The notes beneath the pieces are model-generated. The model ran no database searches. It was not told the origin of the DNA and saw only the letters and a program-made list of their open reading frames with translations. The translations under genes were made by a program, and so were the position numbers. A DNA stretch of 64,000 nt from Periconia sp. R9002 (Eukaryota; Ascomycota; Dothideomycetes; Pleosporales; Periconiaceae), in NCBI GenBank assembly GCA_023627715.1, contig JAMAHW010000044.1, positions 234,942 to 298,941 on the forward strand, read 5' to 3'. Below, one piece after another: positions 43,673-57,550 of this stretch (its first letter is position 1; every line of letters starts with the position of its first letter).

Positions 43673-44131
43673 TTTGGAGGGCTTAGTATGTATAGTATAG
43701 TATATAATAGACTGACTCTCCACAAACTTACTCAATAAGCGACGTTGCTATTCCAAGATCCCACATTCATTGCTTTGTCGTTTGACGGGGGATTTGTGAT
43801 AATTGCGGCGCGGGGGGGGGGGGGGGGGGGGGGGTTTTTTTGCGGATTTGCGGGGGGTTTGTTGAAGTGTGGGGTTTTTTTNNNNNNNNNNGACTTATAT
43901 GCCCTAGTCTCAGCGCTTTGTGTCATCTCTGCAGTTGTTGATACCGTGCGCAAACACATTGCGACGCGATGACAATCGATATCGATCTTGATGGGCCTTC
44001 GTCTCCTGGTGAAGCAAGCGGGCCGGAGCGGTGGGGTGTAGAACAACGGTGCAGCACGAATGGACGGTCGGAAGCCTTACAACCGTTGAGCTCCTTCAAA
44101 GCTCATAAAAGTCGCTATAGGATATATACGC
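43673..44131. other. Poly-G tract and 10-base assembly gap
   Basis: A run of 23 G (43812-43834) is followed by T7, more G/T runs, and ten N (43882-43891). The gap interrupts any frame. The true length and sequence here are unknown. Confidence 0.9.
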
Positions 44132-45163
44132 CTACACCGTCTTTAAGGTAAACGGGAGCGATACGTCAAGAAGGACAGTCTGAGTACTTCTAGCCCACCG
44201 CTTCTTCTTCTCTTCCTCGCTCCCCGCTAACAGCTCTTCTTTCCTGCCTTTCAGATTCTCCGTAAACGCCCTCATCAAGCTACTGCTCAGCTCACCCCTA
44301 TACATCTTCCCTACTTCCAAGCCTTCAAGATCCCCGCTATCCTCATCCACCCAATACGTCTTTTCAAACGGCGCACCGGGCCTGAACTCTTCGAACATGC
44401 TGTCGGGAGGAAACGGCTTGGGCCCTTCTGACTCCCAGCATCCGATACGCCAGTCCCACTCAACTTCTTGGCCGGCAGAGTCTGAGACATTGACGATGTC
44501 TTCGAGGCCGTGGAGGAGGGTTAGGGGTGTGTTGTGGACGTTTAAGGTGAGGAGGGAGGCGTTGTGGGATATGACTTTGAGGGTGAAGCCGAAACGCGGG
44601 GTGCCGCTTATGTGGCAGACGTTGGCTGTTGGAGTGATGGATGCGTGGAAGTGGAGTGGTTTTGCTGTGGTGGCGAGGAGGGTGTATGTGATGGGGTCCT
44701 TGACCAGGCGAACGGGTAATTGCCCGGTTGCATCTTGTCCTCGGTATGCCCAGGGCGCGATGTCGCCGTGTGCCCGGGTGATTTCGTACGTGTGTCCAGA
44801 AGTGGAAAACTCGTTCCAGAACCAGCTGAGGGGATCGATCTTCAGGTCGAAATTTTTCCAATGGACGCCTGCTTTGATAACAACTTCTCCCGCTTCGACT
44901 TCGGTTCGAGGAACTGCGATTTCGGTGCGCGAATCGGCGTCGACGAGGGTAAAGAAACCGCATTGCAGAGCGTGCTGGAGGTTGAAGCTTCGTGTGGATG
45001 TTTCGTAACCGGGAAGGACCAGTGTGACGGGGCTGGAGGTATCGTTCATCTGGACTTGGAGTTCTGGGTGGGCGCCGTTGACGCCTTTCTGGCCGAGCTG
45101 GATCGCCTGTCTGCCTTCTAGCCAGAGGGAAATTAAAGGGTCGGGATCAGGAGATGCGGGCAT
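44132..45163 (-). CDS. Hypothetical fungal protein, beta-rich (343 aa)
   Basis: A long uninterrupted single exon from the ATG at 45163. No signal peptide, no membrane segment. The sequence alternates short hydrophobic strands ('SPVTLVLPGYETS', 'EIAVPRTEVEAGEVVIKAGV', 'TPLTLLHGLEDIVNVSDSAG') with 'DPLSWFWNEFSTSGHTYEI' and 'AHGDIAPWAYRGQ', suggesting a beta-sandwich core, and ends in a helical region rich in Lys/Glu ('SEEEKKKRWARS'). Codon use and the spacing of conserved-looking aromatic residues support a real gene. I do not recognise the family and assign no function. Confidence 0.72.
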   Translation of the reverse strand: MPASPDPDPLISLWLEGRQAIQLGQKGVNGAHPELQVQMNDTSSPVTLVLPGYETSTRSFNLQHALQCGFFTLVDADSRTEIAVPRTEVEAGEVVIKAGVHWKNFDLKIDPLSWFWNEFSTSGHTYEITRAHGDIAPWAYRGQDATGQLPVRLVKDPITYTLLATTAKPLHFHASITPTANVCHISGTPRFGFTLKVISHNASLLTLNVHNTPLTLLHGLEDIVNVSDSAGQEVEWDWRIGCWESEGPKPFPPDSMFEEFRPGAPFEKTYWVDEDSGDLEGLEVGKMYRGELSSSLMRAFTENLKGRKEELLAGSEEEKKKRWARSTQTVLLDVSLPFTLKTV

Positions 45164-45903
45164 TGTTGCTGCATCTGTAACAATTTAATGCGAAGTAGAC
45201 GTCAGATGTCGAATTTGGAGGATGATGAGATAGCAGAGAACAGAATTGCTTTCGCGGGATACTTTCAATTGTTCCATGAAAGAACGTGTATGATTAACTG
45301 AGTTACGTCGTACGTCTACCTATCATGGCAATATTCAATCAAACGTGTCATCCAATCCCTAACGTAAGGCGTCCTGCTTTGGAGCAGGATGGAACAACGC
45401 CTGAGGCAGAACCCTCAGCTGATAGCGAGAGAATAGGTACGTATTTGATCAGCAGTAACATCGCTAAAAACCCAGTAAGAAAGATCGAACAGGGCCGATT
45501 GAGTGTTGTTGACCACGTTTTTCTTTTCATCGAGACGGGGAATAATTCTTCCGCGATAACGAAAGTACCTGATTGATGTGCGGTGAGAGTTAGGAGAAAT
45601 TGAAGAAATGCATGTCAATTGTTCCTGTTCCGGCTGTCTCGTGCTGTGGTTCCTCGGACGTTAATCATATAATCTCAATCCGCGAAAAGAAAATAGAGCA
45701 GAGACGAATTATGGTGAATGAAGATACTAGTTATCGCAGATTTTGTTGATTGAAGAATTTTGATTTGGTTAGATGATGGTTGAGTAAACAAATTCTATGA
45801 GTAACTTTGTGGTCCTGATCCGGATATTATGCCATGTCAAAGTATGAGCGCCGCAAAATGCATAACTCCACCCCGTCTCTCCTCATGGTTTCCCCTAGAT
45901 TAT
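45164..45903. other. Intergenic with a doubtful small frame
   Basis: A + strand frame from an ATG at 45325 gives 83 residues ('GTTPEAEPSADSERIG', 'DHVFLFIETGNNSSAI') and looks mildly protein-like, but it has no family or promoter context. It is left as a candidate only. Confidence 0.35.
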
Positions 45904-48062
<2,159 letters not shown>

Positions 48063-51000
48063 ATGGCGTTGCCTGTTCCCCCCAAAACGGCGGCCGAACC
48101 TCCGCGCGCCGCTTCGGCCGCTGAAGCCCTCACTCCTCTCATCTCCTCCACCTACACTTCCCCTGACATCACCTGCTTCGTCAACGGTCGTCGAACCATA
48201 ATTAGTAATCCTAACCCTCACTGGACTTTGCTCGACTACATTCGCGCCCAGCCCAACCTCAAGGGCACCAAGCTGGGATGCGGTGAAGGCGGTTGCGGTG
48301 CATGCACCGTCGTGTTACAGGTCGGCGACGCGCGTAACGGGAAGAGGAGGATTAAGCACCTTGCAGTAAACGCTTGCCTATTCCCGCTCGTGGGCATCGA
48401 TGGTAAGCATGTCATCACCGTCGAGGGCATTGGCAACGTCCACAAACCCCACGCGTTGCAGGAGAGGATTGCCAAGCTGCATGGTAGCCAGTGCGGCTTC
48501 TGCACCCCAGGCATCGTCATGAGTCTGTATGCCATGATTAGAAATGCATACGATCCAGACTCTGGAAAGTTTGCTCTGAGCGAGCGCGATATCGAAATGG
48601 AAGGTCACTTGGATGGCAACCTCTGTCGATGCACAGGTTATAAGCCTATTCTTAACGCAGCCAAGACTTTTATCCTTGAGGATCTTAAAGGCCAGTTGAC
48701 CGAGGAGTCGCAATCAGATGAAGATGCCAAACTGGATAAGGAAGTTGTAGATCTCGTCCGCAATGGATGTGCGGGGCCATCCAAAGTCTCGTGCGGACGT
48801 CCAGGCGGCTGCTGTCGCGATGCGCCGTCCGACAGCGATTCGTCCAAGACCAAGTCTGCAAAATCGACCCCACCAACAGAGCCTGCAACAACACCGGACG
48901 AGGAATCTATCCCTGCCATTGTTGAGAAGACTAGCGGTCCTGTGGAGCAGGACTCAACTGTCAGTGGAGCGGCGTATGCAAAACCGTTGAAAAGCAAGGA
49001 GACGGTAGAAGCGGCGCATGAAACTAAAGCTACGACTTCACTTGAAGCATCCACAGCTAAATCTAAGAATGGTATACCCGTTATCCAGTTCCAAGAATAC
49101 GTGCCCGATACAGAGTTGATCTTCCCTCCTTCTCTCTGGAAGTACGAACCGCAACCTCTATGCTACGGAAACGATAAGAAGATATGGTTCCGTCCTACGA
49201 CGCTCGAGCAACTGTCGGAACTGAAACATGTTTATCCGTCAGCAAAACTCGTCGGTGGCGCTAGTGAAGTGCAAGTCGAAGTACGCTTCAAGAACTCGGA
49301 TTTTGCAGTATCCGTCTATGTGTCAGATATTGCAGAGCTGAGGACTACGACTCTACCGACCGGGGCTGAGCTTGAGTCGGTCAAGGAGTTGGTTCTTGCG
49401 GCAAACACTCCCCTTACCGAGTTGGAGGCTATCTGCAAAGAAGTCTACGCGAAGCTCGGGAAGAGGGCAATGGTACTGGAAGCTCTGCGAAAGCAGCTAC
49501 GATACTTTGCCGGTCGCCAGATCCGTAATGTCGCTTCGCTTGCGGGTAACATCGCAACGGCGTCGCCCATCTCAGATGCAAACCCTGTATTACTCACAGC
49601 CGGTGCTACACTTGAAGCTGTGAACAAGTCCAAAGGATCTATCGACCTCCCTATGTCGAAATTCTTTGTTGCCTACAGAACAACCAACTTACCACCAGAC
49701 TCTGTCCTTAGTCAAATTCGTATTCCGATACCTGCAGCCGGCGTGAGAGAGGTGCTCAAGGCATATAAACAGGCTAAGAGGAAAGACGACGATATCGCCA
49801 TTGTGACCGCCGCATTTAGGGTGAGGCTTGATTCTTCGGGATTAGTTGAAGATGTGTGTCTAGTATATGGTGGAATGGCCCCAACGACGAAAGAGTCGAC
49901 AAAGACACAGACTGCTTTGCGGGGAAAACCCTGGTTCCACTCTGAGACTCTCGACATCGCATTAGGGGCTTTGCTTGAAGATTATGACCTTCCGTACAGC
50001 GTACCTGGGGGCATGGCTGATTATCGCAAGACTCTCACGTTGTCGCTATTCTTCCGATTTTGGCACGAGTCGGCGGCCGAACTAGGTCTGGGCAATGTCG
50101 ATGAGGAAGTCATCGATGAGATCCACCGTTCCATTTCTACGGGTACGCGCGACGACTACAATCCTTTCGAGCAACGTGTAGTCGGCAAGCAGATTGCCCA
50201 CCTCTCGGCATTGAAGCAGTGTACTGGCGAAGCAGAATACATCGACGACATGCCTCACTTTGGGCAGGAACTCTACGGTGGTCTCGTCTTGTCTTCGAAA
50301 GCGCATGCTAAGATTCTTAGCATCGATTATGAGCCTGCACTCGCCATGCCAGGTGTGGTCGGATACATTGACAAGAATGACGTTCCCGAAGGAAAGAATA
50401 TTTGGGGTTCCATCCGAAAGGATGAACCATTCTTTGCTGATGGGGAGGTCCGGCACCATGGCCAGGTGATTGCGATGATATATGCCGAGACAGCACTGCA
50501 AGCTCAGGCGGCTGCGAAGGCGGTCAAGATTGAGTACGAGACCCTGCCAGTCATCTTAACCATAGATGAGGCCATCAAAGCAAACAGCTACTTCCCTCAT
50601 GGCAAGATGCTCAAGAAAGGACTCGCGGTTGATGGTAAGATGGACGAGGCATGGGCAAAATGCGACCGCATATTCGAAGGGCAGACCAGGATGGGTGGCC
50701 AGGAACACTTCTACCTTGAAACAAACGCTGCACTTGTGATACCGTCGGGCGAAGATGGTTGCATGGAAGTGTGGTCATCAACGCAAAACACTATGGAAAC
50801 ACAAGAGTTCGTTTCCTCCGTGACCGGCGTCCCCAGCAACCGCATTAATGCTCGCGTGAAGCGCATGGGCGGTGGTTTCGGTGGCAAGGAATCCAGGAGT
50901 GTTCCCTTCGCCTGCTATCTTGCTATCGCGGCCAAGAAAGAGAAGAGACCGATGAGGCTGATGCTCAATCGCGACGAAGATATGCTGCTTAGTGGTCAAA

Positions 51001-52596
51001 GGCATCCGGTGCAAGCACGTTGGAAGGTCGGTGTATCGAATGATGGAAAGCTGATCGCCATGGACGCAGATGTGTACGACAATGCCGGATTCTCGCAAGA
51101 CATGAGTGGTGCGGTCATGGACCGATGCCTAACCCACTTCGATAACTCGTACGAATGTCCAAACGTCTTCCTACGTGGTCATGTGTGCAAAACAAACATT
51201 CACAGCAACACCGCCTATCGTGGATTTGGCGCGCCGCAGGGCATGTACTTCGCCGAGACTCTCATGTACAACATCGCGGAGGGACTGGATATGGATGTAG
51301 ATGACGTGCGCCAGAAGAATCTGTACAAGGTTGGGGAGCATACGCCATTCATGCAATTCATCGATGAAGATTGGCACGTGCCCTTGTTGCTGGAACAGCT
51401 CCAACGGTCATCCGAGTACAAGAAGCGGAAAGAAACCGTTGCAGAATTCAATGCCAAGAGCCGGTGGAAGAAGCGCGGTATCTGTCTGGTCCCTACGAAA
51501 TTCGGTCTCAGTTTCGCCACCGCGCTACATCTTAACCAGGCCGGCGCATACGTACAAATTTTTGCGGATGGCAGTGTGTTGTTGCATCATGGCGGAACCG
51601 AGATGGGTCAGGGCCTGTACACCAAAATGTGCCAGATTGCTGCACAAGAACTCGGCACGCCGCTCGATGCCATATTCACGCAAGACACATCCACATATTC
51701 AATCGCCAACGCATCACCAACAGCTGCCTCGTCCGGGTCAGATCTCAACGGCATGGCAGTCAAGAACGCATGCGACCAGCTCAACGAGCGCCTGCAGCCG
51801 TACCGCGAGAAATTTGGCAAAGACGCACCGCTCAAAGAAATCGCCCATGCCGCATATCTCGATCGTGTCAACCTGGCCGCCAACGGCTTCTGGAAGATGC
51901 CGCGCATTGGGTATCAATGGGGCAACTACGACATCAAGACAGTCAAGCCCATGTACTACTACTTCACGCAGGGCGCGGGTTGTACCGAGGTAGAACTCGA
52001 CCTGCTCACAGGCGACCACACGGTCCTCCGCACCGATCTCATGATGGTAAGCTAATTCCCCTCCCACGCAATCTAAGCACTCCTAACATCTTCACCAGGA
52101 CGTCGGCAACTCGATCAACCCAGCCATCGACTACGGCCAAATCGAAGGCGCCTTCATCCAAGGCCAAGGCCTCTTCACCATGGAAGAAACCCTCTGGACG
52201 CGCTCCGGCGAGCTCTTCACAAAGGGACCCGGCACCTACAAGATCCCCGGCTTCGCCGACATCCCGCAAATCTTCAACACGACGCTCCTCCGCACCGACA
52301 ACGACGGCAACCCGCTGTCCTGGAACCACCTCCGCTCCGTCCAGAGCAGCAAGGGCATCGGCGAGCCCCCGCTGTTCCTAGGGTGTACTGTCTTTTTCGC
52401 GCTGAGGGAGGCGGTTAAGGCCGCGCGAAGGATGAATGGGAAGGGCGTGGGTGGTGGGGTTGGCGAGGGGAGCTGGTGTTTGGATAGCCCCGCCACCCCT
52501 GAGCGGTTAAGGTTGGCGGTTGGGGATGGGTTGGTTGAAAGGGCGGAGGTTAGGAGGAAGGAGGGGGAGAGTAATTTCTTTGTCGCGGTTGCTTAA
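48063..52596 (+). CDS. hxA: Xanthine dehydrogenase
   Basis: Exons 48063-52046 and 52099-52596 (intron 52047-52098) encode 1493 residues; the start is the ATG at 48063. Order of domains: plant-type 2Fe-2S centre with 'GCGEGGCGACTVVLQ'; second 2Fe-2S domain with 'QCGFCTPGIVMS' and 'LCRCTGYKPIL'; a long Ser/Thr/Glu-rich linker containing 'CGRPGGCCRDAP'; the FAD domain ('KLVGGASEVQVE', 'IRNVASLAGNIATASPISD'); then the molybdopterin domains ('MGGQEHFYLETN', 'MGGGFGGKESRS', 'YRGFGAPQGM', 'GTEMGQGLYTKM', and the final 'KGIGEPPLFLG' with the catalytic Glu). It oxidises hypoxanthine and xanthine to urate in cytosolic purine use. The protein is about 130 residues longer than the familiar Aspergillus enzyme, chiefly in the linker and C-terminus. 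Confidence 0.96.
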
Positions 52597-53651
52597 CTCG
52601 GCACCTCCCCTTCCGTGTTGTTGTTTCTCTATATCTGTATCCCAACGTTTTTTTTTCTTGTTTGGAGGTATGAGTTCGGTTGTTCACAGTTTTCTCACGA
52701 TTACTGCATGTAGCATTTACACCCCCTATCTTTCTATTTTTGTTTTCTCCTCTTGAACAGGTACCTATGGCATAAAAATACGTACTACCTCGAAACATCA
52801 TTCTGTTTTACCCAATATCCCTGACATTAAATCGGAGCAAGAAAAAGAAAGAAACGAAAGTAACGGTAAGTACGAATTTTCCACCTAGAGCAACGTTGCA
52901 CTCTTTCGCGGCTTACTATCTGCGTTTTTGTCGGAAGAAGCCTATCTTCGCGGCGCTTGTGGAGATATTAATATTGGAGTGTTGGGTAATGCGGGTTAGG
53001 GGAGGGAGTGGGGCGGTTTATTCGGGGGGATCAATGTTGGACATGAGATGGGTTCACTTTGGAGGGGGAGTAGTTCAACATCAATTTAATTAGCAAGAGT
53101 AAATAAGAAAGATTAATCAGTGACATGTCTATCGCGATAGCAAACAACAATTATCGATATCAATTTGATGTATGTAGATATCGGTCACCATCGGAGCGCT
53201 CCCCGACGGATAACGCAACAGTTAATAATACCTCTATCGCTCACGACTAATACGCCACCCCAATCCCTCCACGCTGATAGGACAGTTTCGCCGAGGGAAA
53301 AAGGGTCCGAGATAAACCCATAACCCATGTTGCGGCTCTAGGCCTTATATATACCTACCTAGTTAGGAGAGAGGGAATGCGGGGATTGCTTATCCGTAAA
53401 AGTACCGTAACCGGGTAACATTGTGCCGCCCTGCATTAAGTAGAGTGGGGCCCTTTTCGTTATCGTCCTTTTCTCCACACCTCACCCGACAACACAACCC
53501 CCATTGTTATAGTTGGGCGTTCGTGCCACCGTTCCCCCCAACTTTCGAGTTTCAGACGCACGGTTTTCTCCAAGTTTGGTTGTTGTGACGTCTTTGGTTT
53601 TTCTTACTGGATTGATTGTTGTGTGGTTTTGTTGATTGACGGTTGGATATC
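52597..53651. other. Intergenic
   Basis: 3' flank of xanthine dehydrogenase and the long 5' region of the C2H2 regulator. It includes 'CCTTATATATACC' near 53341, a possible TATA box. No gene is supported. Confidence 0.45.
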
Positions 53652-56600
53652 ATGGCAGCGAACGGCATCCTCGAGAATGGGGCAGTAGCCTCGGGTGGTG
53701 GTGGTGGTGGTGGGAGAGGCCGCAGACGCAAGGAGGGCTTCGTGACTAGGGGTGCTGAGAAGCGCTTCGTGTGTCGGAATGAAGGGTGTGAGAGGAGCTT
53801 TACCAGGGCGGAGCATTTGCAGAGGCATCTGCTGAATCATTCAAAGGGCGAGTTTACGTGTGAGCGGTGCAGGGCGCACTTTAAGCGGAGGGATTTGTTG
53901 GGTATGTTTGAGTTTTTTTTTTTTTTTCCTTCTTTCTTTTTCTCATCTCCCGTGAGTCAAGTACTATTTGATGTCTGCTGCCAAAAGTGGATGGACATTC
54001 ACCACGCGAGGAATGGCCCCTGCGTCGGACGGACCCAGCAACCCGGATGCAGTGGCTGACAGCATGCAGACAGGCACATGGCACGGCACCGACAAAAGGA
54101 CGACGAAGCCGGTCGCGAGGGCTCCGGCGTCCTCAACACCCGAAAACGCATGTGGAAGGATGCCAAGGGCAACATTGTCACCAAGAAGCCCGCCCTCGAC
54201 AAGTCGGCCCAACCGCCCCCTCCTCTGTCCCAGCCATCACGCTCTCCGCAGCTCATGTCCCATGAGGAAGAAGATGACCTGCAGCCGTTGACGGATTTCC
54301 ATCTTATCCAACATCACACCGACGTCCACGCTCCCATTTCACCACCCCACTCCCTGGACCCCTCCCTTGGACACTCGACCTTCGACGACCACGATTCCGG
54401 CATCGTCACGGCGTATCCTCCAACGACACTGGCGGCTCACGCACTTTCCAGTTCAGACGCGTACTCGCCCATCGACCAGCAGTTCTGGTCGTCTAGCTTG
54501 CCTCAGCAGCCCCCTCCCGAGCCGGAGCCCTTTGTCGCGCCCACCTTCGACGATGCGCCCTTTGACGAGATTTTCAACCCGGATACCGCCTCTTCATTCA
54601 ATAACCCCTTTACGACCATGAGCAACTACAACTGGCTGTTCGACATGGATCTGTCGCGGCAACAGCACCAACCGCAACCTCATCCTCAGATGCAACCTAT
54701 GATGACCGACCCGTTTTCGTCGTTTCAGTTTGGCAATCAGATCGTTCATCAGCCGAGTCATGCTTTTGACTTACAGCTCGATCACATGGCTGTTGACAAG
54801 CCCATGTCGACGGATGCTCAGTACGGTTCGTTGGGTTCGCACAAGACGGACTCGCCCCAGCACATGTCGCCGCCGGATCCCACCGTCGCCGCGCTCATCA
54901 CTCCTCCACTTACCGATGGGATCCACCGAACCAGCCGGAGAGACTCTACGATCGATGCACGGCAGTCTCATCAGGATTCGAACTTCCAAGACATCAACAA
55001 TCACCCCGTCCCGCCGAAACAACCATCGACACCCCCCACTCTCCCGCCGGACCTCGAACGCCCCATGTCCCTCCTCCAACCATCGCGGTGCCTCCCCATC
55101 ATCGACGAACTCGCCCGCGCCCAGTTCCTCGACCTCGTAGACATCACGCAGCCCGTCGCGCCAGACGGCAGCCTCGTGACGCGCGACAATCCGCTCCTGT
55201 CACTGTCGTGCCTGCAGACCTACTGCGACCTCTTCTTCACGCGCTTCAACACCGTCTACCCGCTCATCCACATGTCGACCTTCGACCCATCGCACGTCGA
55301 CACTTTACTACTCACCTCTGTCCTACTACTCGGCGCTACGTACGGAGAAAAGGACGCGCATCAGGTCGCTGTAGGTCGTCTCTCTTGCTCGTCCCCTCTT
55401 CTCGCTTGATATCTATCTATATCTAAGCTTACACCGCACTCCAGGTTTGCATCCACGACGTCGTCCGCCCGCAGATCTTCGCGAATGCGGGGTTCTCTGC
55501 GAAACCGAGCCTTTGGGTATTGCAGACAATTCTGCTCGTTGAGTGCTTTGGCAAGAGCCGCGCCGGACAGAAGCAGCATGACATGTCGCACCTGTTCCAC
55601 GGACTGCTGATCAATCTGATCCGAAGAAGCGACTGCCAGACGATTCGCTCGCCGACGGTCGAGGATGCGACGGATGACTTGGAGGACGACTGGCGGACGT
55701 GGGTTGAGGCCGAGCAGAAAAAACGGTACGCCAGTCACTTCACCTCTCCCCCTACATCACCCCCCATCCATCTCTCCATCTCACGTGACTAACGCTGGAA
55801 CAGACTCGCGTTCCTATGCTTCATGTGGGACACGCAACACGCAGTCCTCTTTTGCCAATCCCTCTGCATGTCCGCCTTCGAACTACGCTCCAACCTCCCC
55901 TGCTCCCAATCCCTCTGGGAAGCCGACTCCGCCGAGTCCTGGCACCGCCTCCACACCAAACAACGCCCTCCCCCCCTCTTCCTCACCCTCCTAAAAACCT
56001 ACCTTAACCCATCAACCACCACCACCCCACCCTCCCCAACCCTCCCCACCCTCTCCCGCGCGCTCCTCCTCCACGGCCTCATGAGCATCGCATGGGATAT
56101 GCAACGCCGCGACCAAACCTCCCTTGGCATCCTCACCACCACATCCCCGACCACCTCCCTTCTCTCAAACTGGCAATCCCGCCTCGCGGCCTCGTACCGC
56201 GCCTGGCATTCCGACTACCAAACCTTCTGCACATCCTACCTCTCCCACTTCCCGCCTTCGCCCTCTCCCCCACACATCCTCGCCACCGAATTCCGCGCCC
56301 ACATGGCCTCCCTCTCGACCCTCTACCACGCCGCGCACATCCTGCTCCACACGCCCTTCCTCGACCTCCAAATCTACGCCGGCGCGCGCCACATTCTGGG
56401 CCGCCCCGTCGCGCGCGCGGATTACGCGCGCAGCCAGCACGCTGTCAAGACTTGGGTGGGCGGGAAACATGGCGAGGAAGTGCAGGACGCGGTGTGGCAT
56501 GCTGCGAACCTAGTCCGGTGTGGTATTGAGTTCCTCGAAGAGAGCGGTACTACACAGAGTCAAGTCGAAATGGGGATGAGGAATGAAGTCGTGAGTGGTG

Positions 56601-57046
56601 CACGGATATGGCATTTACCTTGGGCTGTGTACCTAGGCACACTAGTTATTTGGGGCGTCAGTTACACATCCTCTTCATCCTCATACACCAACCTGCACCC
56701 AAACCCTCCGTCTTCCCCCTCTCCCCCCACCGACGAATCCGAAGACGAAATCATATGGAACCCCGAAGCCTCAACACACGCCCTCCTCACACACCTCACC
56801 ACTCTTCCCCCCTCACCCCCAACATCGACGACGCGCATCTCCAAAAAGGCAGCGAATGCCCTCGCGGCGGTGGTGTCGTCGCGGTTGGCCAAGGTGCGGT
56901 GGGCGGTTGTTAGGGACGCTATGATGGTTTTGAGGGGGGTTGTTTGTTGGAGGTTGGTTGGGGGTGGTCCTGGGGGGTGGGGTGGTGGTATTGGTGGTGG
57001 TGGTGTGGGGACGTCGCCTGTTGGGGGTGGTGGTGGTGCGGTGTGA
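53652..57046 (+). CDS. C2H2 zinc-finger transcription factor with fungal-specific TF domain
   Basis: Four exons (53652-53901, 54070-55370, 55445-55725, 55804-57046; introns 168, 74 and 78 nt) encode 1024 residues. Two tandem C2H2 fingers lie near the N-terminus: 'FVCRNEGCERSFTRAEHLQR' HLLNH, and 'FTCERCRAHFKRRDLLDRHM' ARH, the second completed by the unusually long first intron. A Gly7 run coded by GGT repeats precedes them. Residues about 110-400 are Pro/Gln/Ser/His-rich activation-type sequence. The C-terminal half is a Fungal_trans domain: 'LLSLSCLQTYCDLFFTRFNT', 'VCIHDVVRPQIFANAGF', 'LQTILLVECFGKSRAGQKQH', 'KKRLAFLCFMWDTQHAVLF'. The end is a Gly-rich tail. Nuclear regulator; such proteins often control carbon or nitrogen genes. 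Target genes unknown. Confidence 0.9.
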
Positions 57047-57550
57047 GAGAGGGTGGGGAGGGAGGGGAGAAAAGAGGTGCAGTGTAGTGTAGTGTAGTGT
57101 AGGTATTGATACGAATTCATGAGCGTTTTTTATGTGTGTATGGACCGGATGAAGGTCTTGAGGCGTTCTGGGTAATACACCGTACCGCAGGGCGGGGGTA
57201 GAAATGGAAATTGAGTCATGCTAATTCGATTATGAGTATTCATAGCTATACCTTCTTCCCAGTCGGGGTTTGGTAGGTATAGTGTTGATTGAGAGAGATG
57301 AAGTGTTGTGATGATGTTTAAAGAGGTAGAGGGGAGAGGAATGTGACATCGTTATATAGATGGGTATCATGTGGTAATAATTTGTATTAAAAGGGATAGG
57401 AAAGAGACTTAAATCGATATGTACATAGATACGTACGTGGATTGAAGGGGGAGGTTAGGCGCGTAGAATTAGGAATATTTTAAGATTTTCTTTTACCTTT
57501 TTTTTTTGTTGTAATGAAGTGATTTATTCCTTTACTAACTACCTTTACAT
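57047..57550. other. Intergenic between convergent genes, with microsatellite
   Basis: Contains (AGTGT)4 at 57081-57100. Otherwise 3' flanks of the C2H2 regulator and the hydrolase; no gene. Confidence 0.55.

Noticed and set aside
43745..43972. Frame through the G tract and N gap
   Set aside because: Poly-Gly and X residues come from the homopolymer and the gap.
45325..45576. 83-codon plus-strand frame
   Set aside because: Mildly protein-like but without family, conserved motif or clear gene context.
51301..52381. Long alternate frames inside xanthine dehydrogenase
   Set aside because: Arg/Ser-rich shadows of the real frame.
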